Assembly (NCBI GenBank): GCA_028821815.1
Contig: JAPKEY010000041.1
Span: 1-10,087 of the forward strand
Direction: 5' to 3'
From: Candidatus Poseidoniales archaeon
GTDB lineage: Archaea > Thermoplasmatota > Poseidoniia > Poseidoniales > Thalassarchaeaceae
Length of the DNA: 10,087 nt
A program made the translations under genes and the position numbers. Positions 6,033 through 10,087 of the stretch are shown in pieces (position 1 is the stretch's first letter; each line of letters opens with the position of its first letter). The notes below the pieces were generated by a model. The model had not been told where the DNA came from. It was given only the letters and a program-made list of their open reading frames with translations, and made no database searches.

Positions 6033-8144
6033 TTAGTGGCGTATTTCTCCAAACTCATCAAACTGATCTTGCACATATTCCACCCGAGTTTGTGCAAGAA
6101 GTTGATCACTGGGTCTCCGCACCTGCATATCGCCCTTTGATTGCTTCTCTTTTCGTTTACCGCCAGTGCTAATCATCCACAGCGCCATGAGAATTGATAC
6201 CAATTGGATATTATTTGCCGGTTCTGCCAACCACATCATTGCGCTGCCAACGTTTCCAGGCGGCTCAGCCTGAAGAGATACATTGAATTCACCAGCCAAT
6301 CCAAATTGGTCGTATAATTGCACTTTCCCATTCACGAGCATTCCGGGTGAAAGCAGCCCATTTGGATTGACTTCTAAGGAAAGCACACTCCCATGTCCAA
6401 GGTTCTGTTGAGTTGAGGTTGCCGCGATGCGTCCCAATGGACCTTCTATGACGACATCGTAGGTGGATGAACCGGTACCTGCGAAGGAAAGTACATGTTC
6501 GAGTACTACGATTTCAGTGACATCAATTTCACCATCCATTTGTTCTGGTATGAGACGATTTGAGACAATCGACCACTCAATTTTTACATCGATTGGGGGG
6601 TTTTCAGTGCCACAACCAATTGTACCATCGATATATCCAGTTGTTCCAGGACTAGCTGCCTCCGAGAAGGTCAATGAGAAGTCCGCATTTTCACCAGCAG
6701 TAAGCATTCTCTCCCCTACGAGTGACACGATTCTCCCATCTGTACTGGTCACCTGTGACCATGGCATACAATCCTGTTGCGCCACAAATGATATCGATAC
6801 AGTCTCATGCCCTAGCAATCGAATAGGAGTCCGTGGTGGCATTATTTCTGCATGACTCGGGCCCGGATGTGAGATAGTGATATCAGTACCACTGTTGTCA
6901 AAAGAATCCACTGTGACGGTCCAAGGAACCAACCGTCCATGGCCATCGCGAATTTTGATACCATCGGCACCGAAAGAACCACTGGTAAATACATCACCTG
7001 GGTCATCATCATTACCGTTTTCGAGGGAACCATCTCCATCTCCTTCGATTACCTTCAAGTAGGCATGCTCAGGATCTCGATTGACCTCATTGTGATCAAA
7101 ATCAGCAAAATAACGGTCTTCATGCGTAACAAGAAGACCGTGGGCAGGTAGATCGCGATCGAAACCAACATCGACACGCGATTCCATCCAGATGTACTCA
7201 CCTGGTGCAATTGCAAGGCGGACTGTTCCAGCACTAGCCACGTGCGGCAAAATCACGTAGGTGTCATTCTCAACAGGTGCCAGTGTTCCAATTGGAAGGT
7301 CGAGCGCGTCGTTAGCCCCAATCAAATCCAGAGTCCCTGATGTAGGTAAAGCCGGTGTCCGACCATTGCCATTCCAATTGCCACTGGCCATGATGTCCCA
7401 TGCCCCAACGCCACTCCAATCACTACTTGGAATTGCGCTGTGAACATCATACAAGTCAACTGCACCGAACATGTGCAGCATTTCGTGAATCATTGTCCCC
7501 ATACCTGATGAAAAAGATGCGAGTGTGTAGGCGCCAATGGATTTTCCACCAACTGAAAATCCAGGGGAAAGTGGAGCGTAGTGGCTCCAAATTGCATTCT
7601 GATTCCCACCATCCTCTTGCGCTCCACCCGTATGTAGGACCAATAGACGATCCACCCACCCATCATTATCGAAATCGTATGGTGCCATGTCTAAATTTTC
7701 AAATGTGGTTGTCAGTGCCTCTTCAACCAATCCAGCAGGGCCGCCAGTGCTCTCATCACCAACATCGCGTTCACCACCAGAATCACGCCCATATGCAGCT
7801 TCATTGTGGTGCGCAGTATGAATTTTCGATTGTATATCTGCTGTGAGTGTCGAACGCCCACTACTGATTTCTGAGAAATATGTTGCGGCAGAATTGACAC
7901 CCATTAGCATAGCATCGGCGCGATTATAATCGGAATTTGCTGATGAAAGATCATCTGGGAACTCCACGATAATGACCAACCAACGTTCATCGTCTTGCAT
8001 CTCAACAATTTCGGCATCATTGGTCATGATGACTTCTTCTCGAATAGCATCGAATATTGGCATGTAGAGGTCTGGTTGGCTGGCCAACCACTGCCCGCCA
8101 AGGATAATGGCAAGCGCCAATGCGACTCGGACAAGCCGACTCAT
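6033..8144 (-). CDS. M6-family (immune inhibitor A-like) secreted zinc metalloprotease
   Basis: A 703-residue extracytoplasmic peptidase. A hydrophobic signal or anchor (SRLVRVALALAIILGG) opens the protein; it has no twin-Arg motif, so Sec export is likely. The M6 domain spans about residues 50-300: LVIIVEFPDD (56-65), the acidic loop YDFDNDGWVD (156-165), and zinc motif HEMLH (220-224) followed by FGAVDLYD (226-233), then WDIMASG (249-255), the usual downstream M6 motif. The C-terminal half is beta-rich and Ig-like, with Cys469 and Cys511 as a possible disulfide. A hydrophobic segment (about 643-661) precedes KRKEK and a cytoplasmic-looking tail of about 40 residues, so the protein is probably surface-anchored. 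The frame is open to a GTG at 8180, but the ATG at 8144 places the signal correctly. Neither start has a good Shine-Dalgarno. The start is 58 bases after tatC. Substrate unknown. Confidence 0.85.
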   Translation of the reverse strand: MSRLVRVALALAIILGGQWLASQPDLYMPIFDAIREEVIMTNDAEIVEMQDDERWLVIIVEFPDDLSSANSDYNRADAMLMGVNSAATYFSEISSGRSTLTADIQSKIHTAHHNEAAYGRDSGGERDVGDESTGGPAGLVEEALTTTFENLDMAPYDFDNDGWVDRLLVLHTGGAQEDGGNQNAIWSHYAPLSPGFSVGGKSIGAYTLASFSSGMGTMIHEMLHMFGAVDLYDVHSAIPSSDWSGVGAWDIMASGNWNGNGRTPALPTSGTLDLIGANDALDLPIGTLAPVENDTYVILPHVASAGTVRLAIAPGEYIWMESRVDVGFDRDLPAHGLLVTHEDRYFADFDHNEVNRDPEHAYLKVIEGDGDGSLENGNDDDPGDVFTSGSFGADGIKIRDGHGRLVPWTVTVDSFDNSGTDITISHPGPSHAEIMPPRTPIRLLGHETVSISFVAQQDCMPWSQVTSTDGRIVSLVGERMLTAGENADFSLTFSEAASPGTTGYIDGTIGCGTENPPIDVKIEWSIVSNRLIPEQMDGEIDVTEIVVLEHVLSFAGTGSSTYDVVIEGPLGRIAATSTQQNLGHGSVLSLEVNPNGLLSPGMLVNGKVQLYDQFGLAGEFNVSLQAEPPGNVGSAMMWLAEPANNIQLVSILMALWMISTGGKRKEKQSKGDMQVRRPSDQLLAQTRVEYVQDQFDEFGEIRH

Positions 8145-8202
8145 GGCTATTGCGGGTACAGCGTAATCCTTCAAGCCCACGGCTTGGCGGATGTGGTAAA
8201 AG

Positions 8203-9312
8203 TCAATCTTCAGATGATATCGCTAGGTCGGAAAGTGCAGATTTTCGATGCGAAGGTGTGGTATTCGTATCCAACCACCCCAATCCCGATAATTGGCAGT
8301 TAGAAGAGGCAATCGACTGCCTAAATTCCATTGGAAGTGGTGTCCCATCACAACCACTGATGATTAGATTGCTAACACGGTGCCTAACAACCGCGTCTAG
8401 TAATGCATCACGCGCATCAGGATCTAGGCACAATGCTGAATTTTCAACCCAACCAAGAGATTGGGGTGACATAGAGGCGGATACAGAGGGGCATGCACCT
8501 TCACAGTGGCACATTGCAAACAAACGATGGTGCAACCCACCTTCAGAATCAAACACTGGGAGGGGGGCCCTGGCTTTAGATGAAAGAACAGGTTTTGGCA
8601 TCCACTGAATCACCATTTCAGGTAGAATCACCAGCAATATGGAGAATGGCAACCAGACTCCCTCGAGGGCTGAAGGGCAAGTCAACCACCATAGGAAGAG
8701 TAGGGTTCCGTGAACACGAATACGAAATGGGTCAAATGGTTCGGTGACCATCAAGGATAGCAAGCGTGCCATCGTCAGACCAATGAGTGAGATGATGATT
8801 AAGAAAATCCACCATGATATCCCAATTCCCACTTCAAACAAAAGAACCGCATCATATTGAGTCCCGATACCATCCACAGCAGAAATTGTACCTGCACTTT
8901 CAATGGCTAGTGGATAACCCCAAAGCCACCACATTATCGCAGATAAAAGGCCCAAGGTCACACCACCAATGGTGACCATTCGCAGCCATTTTCGCTCGCT
9001 TGGCAACAACCCTTCATCTGCAAACGAAAGAAGCTGGTGTGACGCCAATGGGAGTGTTGTGATCAGGGCCAATAGCGCAATCATCGACCACCGTGTGCTC
9101 ATCCACCCATGTGGATCATAGATTGAAACCGTCCCCTCTGCTGCTCCGAGCGGAAGAGAAGACAACCACGCCTCGAGGAGGGGGTTGATTTGCCACCACC
9201 AAAATAAGGCGGCCAAACTGAGAACAAATAGTAACCCGGTCCCACGCATGGCCAATTCATCGACATGTGCCCGCAAGGGGCGCTCCACATCTCGAGAGAG
9301 GCGAAGTCGCAA
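8203..9312 (-). CDS. tatC: TatC twin-arginine translocase subunit with a Cys-rich C-terminal extension
   Basis: Residues 1-250 form a divergent TatC, the membrane receptor that binds twin-Arg signal peptides of folded cargo. AHVDELAMRG (15-24) matches the N-terminal HLxELRxR motif, with Glu19 in the conserved place. The first outer loop, YDPHGWMSTRW, leads into TM2. The cytoplasmic loop FADEGLLPSERKWL (97-110) matches the F-x-x-PGL-x-x-ER signature. Six hydrophobic segments are visible. The family's Phe-Glu-x-Pro in the second outer half seems replaced around 165-170 (ISWWIF). Residues 251-369 are unusual for TatC: six Cys (268, 270, 274, 295, 321, 339) in a pattern resembling the HdrA N-terminal domain. 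The start is TTG at 9312, supported by GAGGTGG that overlaps the upstream stop and lies 5 bases away. It lies 9 bases after the Reeler-like gene, clearly the same transcript. TatA was not seen in the window. Confidence 0.85.
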   Translation of the reverse strand: MRLRLSRDVERPLRAHVDELAMRGTGLLFVLSLAALFWWWQINPLLEAWLSSLPLGAAEGTVSIYDPHGWMSTRWSMIALLALITTLPLASHQLLSFADEGLLPSERKWLRMVTIGGVTLGLLSAIMWWLWGYPLAIESAGTISAVDGIGTQYDAVLLFEVGIGISWWIFLIIISLIGLTMARLLSLMVTEPFDPFRIRVHGTLLFLWWLTCPSALEGVWLPFSILLVILPEMVIQWMPKPVLSSKARAPLPVFDSEGGLHHRLFAMCHCEGACPSVSASMSPQSLGWVENSALCLDPDARDALLDAVVRHRVSNLIISGCDGTPLPMEFRQSIASSNCQLSGLGWLDTNTTPSHRKSALSDLAISSED

Positions 9313-9316
9313 TTCG

Positions 9317-9323
9317 CCACCTC
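9317..9323 (-). promoter_or_regulatory. Shine-Dalgarno of tatC overlapping the upstream stop codon
   Basis: The minus strand reads TGAGGTGGCGAATTG from 9324 to 9310. The TGA ends the upstream gene, GAGGTGG is the ribosome site, and TTG is the tatC start 5 bases on. Sharing bases between the stop and the Shine-Dalgarno suggests translational coupling. The next possible start, a GTG at 9288, is inside the conserved N-terminal region and has no comparable site. Confidence 0.6.
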
Positions 9324-10087
9324 ACATCATGTCCTTGGCTGTCGGTGGTGTGCGCGCAGCCAGTGCTGTTCGGTAGACCCCATATCCTGCCCAAACACTG
9401 CAGAAGAATGCAGTTGCCCAAAGGTAGGCTGCGGAATCCACTGACATCCAATAAAGACCCAGCAATGCAAATCCAACTGTGAGAATACCACGCCTCAACC
9501 CCTCAGGGTATGCCAATTGGCTGTCGAGGTGATCGGGCCCAGTACTGTATTTCCGCTCAAGAATTTCTTTTTGTACGACGGCACCCACAAGAAGTGCCGT
9601 GAGGGTGATGAAGAACCATGTTATGCCCGTATCCATCACGACTTCCGAGATGGCCTGTTGATGCTCAATTTCAAGGGCTTCTTGGTCAACCTCTTGGTCA
9701 AACAAACTGTGGTCACCAGATGAAATGACACGGGTACTCTGATCGGTTGTAGCAGAAGTTTGGCTAGGTGAATTCACAACAAATGAAAGTGTGTTCCAAT
9801 TGTCATCTGAGTTGGGTGCACCGTCATTGTTGACCATGTTGCCTGCAATCCAAAATGCAACATCACCCACATCGGTTTCAGGGGCAGTCCATGTGAACGT
9901 CCACTCCGCTGGAGATGTGTAGTCTGATTGAGTAATTCCAGAGGTTGTCGATGTTGCAGATGCATCCTCCCCACTATCCTTCTCGGGGCGGATGACTTGG
10001 TCCTCAGTCCATGATAGAGAACCCATACCTTCTGTGGAAAGGAAGAATCCACCACCTGGATTGGATGAATGCTCAAGTGTGTGGGTC
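9322..10087 (-). CDS. Reeler-like (choice-of-anchor V type) surface domain protein with three membrane helices (5' partial)
   Basis: The frame is open through the end of the window, so the N-terminus is missing; 254 residues are visible and the ATG at 10026 is internal. Visible residues about 1-105 resemble the end of a Reeler / choice-of-anchor V beta-sandwich. GGGFFLSTEG (about 11-20) is followed by WTFTWTAPE (62-70), VGDVAFWIAGNMVNNDG (73-89) and DDNWNT (94-99), the family's W-T-A-P and Phe-x-x-Ala-Gly-Asn-x-x-Asn-x-Asp-Gly marks. A Ser/Thr/Gln/Glu-rich linker leads to TM1 (about 153-171), a charged cytoplasmic loop, then TM2 and TM3 (about 199-216 and 220-240) and a short tail ending KDMM. 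The outer domain probably binds ligand or another surface component. Its stop overlaps the tatC ribosome site, so the two are co-expressed. The Reeler assignment is by motif; the biological role is unknown. Confidence 0.7.
   Translation of the reverse strand, partial: THTLEHSSNPGGGFFLSTEGMGSLSWTEDQVIRPEKDSGEDASATSTTSGITQSDYTSPAEWTFTWTAPETDVGDVAFWIAGNMVNNDGAPNSDDNWNTLSFVVNSPSQTSATTDQSTRVISSGDHSLFDQEVDQEALEIEHQQAISEVVMDTGITWFFITLTALLVGAVVQKEILERKYSTGPDHLDSQLAYPEGLRRGILTVGFALLGLYWMSVDSAAYLWATAFFCSVWAGYGVYRTALAARTPPTAKDMM

Noticed and set aside
7400..7846. Plus-strand open frame of about 148 codons
   Set aside because: It lies antisense within the M6 protease, has low-complexity His/Gln-rich content and no recognisable motif; the minus frame carries the conserved protease motifs.
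8145..8180. GTG at 8180 as the protease start
   Set aside because: It would put 12 extra residues before the signal segment and has no ribosome site. It is not excluded, since the ATG at 8144 also lacks a good site.
8203..8560. The Cys-rich region as a separate gene downstream of tatC
   Set aside because: The frame is continuous with TatC, with no stop and no start with a ribosome site at the junction.
8120..8608. Plus-strand open frame of about 162 codons opposite the end of tatC
   Set aside because: It is antisense to the Cys-rich extension and to the tatC-protease gap, with a Ser/Arg-rich composition typical of a shadow frame. The minus strand reads through as one frame from the TatC core.
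1..10087. tRNA, rRNA, insertion sequence, integrase or attachment-site signals
   Set aside because: No cloverleaf, transposase motif, terminal inverted repeat or target duplication was seen by eye on either strand.

Overview
The window most likely comes from a euryarchaeal genome of the marine Thermoplasmata type (Marine Group II / Poseidoniales). The strongest sign is a complete archaeal tRNA-splicing endonuclease with its Tyr-His-Lys triad. Supporting signs are acidic surface proteins with thrombospondin type 3-like repeats and a single C-terminal membrane anchor, a Reeler-like surface protein, and dense packing with Shine-Dalgarno-led genes. The lineage assignment is inference from gene content. 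There is no rRNA, tRNA, mobile element or CRISPR array here, and the region looks like ordinary chromosomal backbone.

Layout: (1) 1-506, plus: the 3' end of a surface protein with a Ca-binding-type repeat, an Asn-Asn-Thr-Gly linker, a membrane anchor and a Trp-rich cytoplasmic tail. (2) 588-2789, plus: a 12-helix RND/MMPL-type transporter. (3) 2776-4824, minus: a two-gene unit read as a winged-helix/TerB-like protein followed by an RfaE/HldE-type PfkB sugar kinase, whose 3' end overlaps the transporter's 3' end by 14 bp. (4) 4935-6032, plus: the tRNA endonuclease, divergent from the TerB-like gene across a 110-bp spacer. (5) 6033-10087, minus: a row of three genes read as a Reeler-like membrane protein (5' end outside the window), TatC, and an M6-family metalloprotease.

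The genes fall into three themes. The cell surface and export theme covers the repeat protein, RND transporter, Reeler-like protein, TatC and secreted protease. The two-gene unit pairs a possible regulator with a carbohydrate kinase. The endonuclease is an RNA-processing housekeeping gene. The Reeler-like gene and tatC are 9 bp apart and very probably co-transcribed; the protease starts 58 bp after tatC and may belong to the same transcript.

The least ordinary item is TatC. After a normal-length six-helix translocase it carries a cytoplasmic extension of about 120 residues whose cysteine pattern (CHC near the start, an isolated Cys, then SGC followed by FR) resembles the N-terminal iron-sulfur domain of heterodisulfide reductase subunit HdrA. 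This similarity was recognised by eye and needs a profile search.
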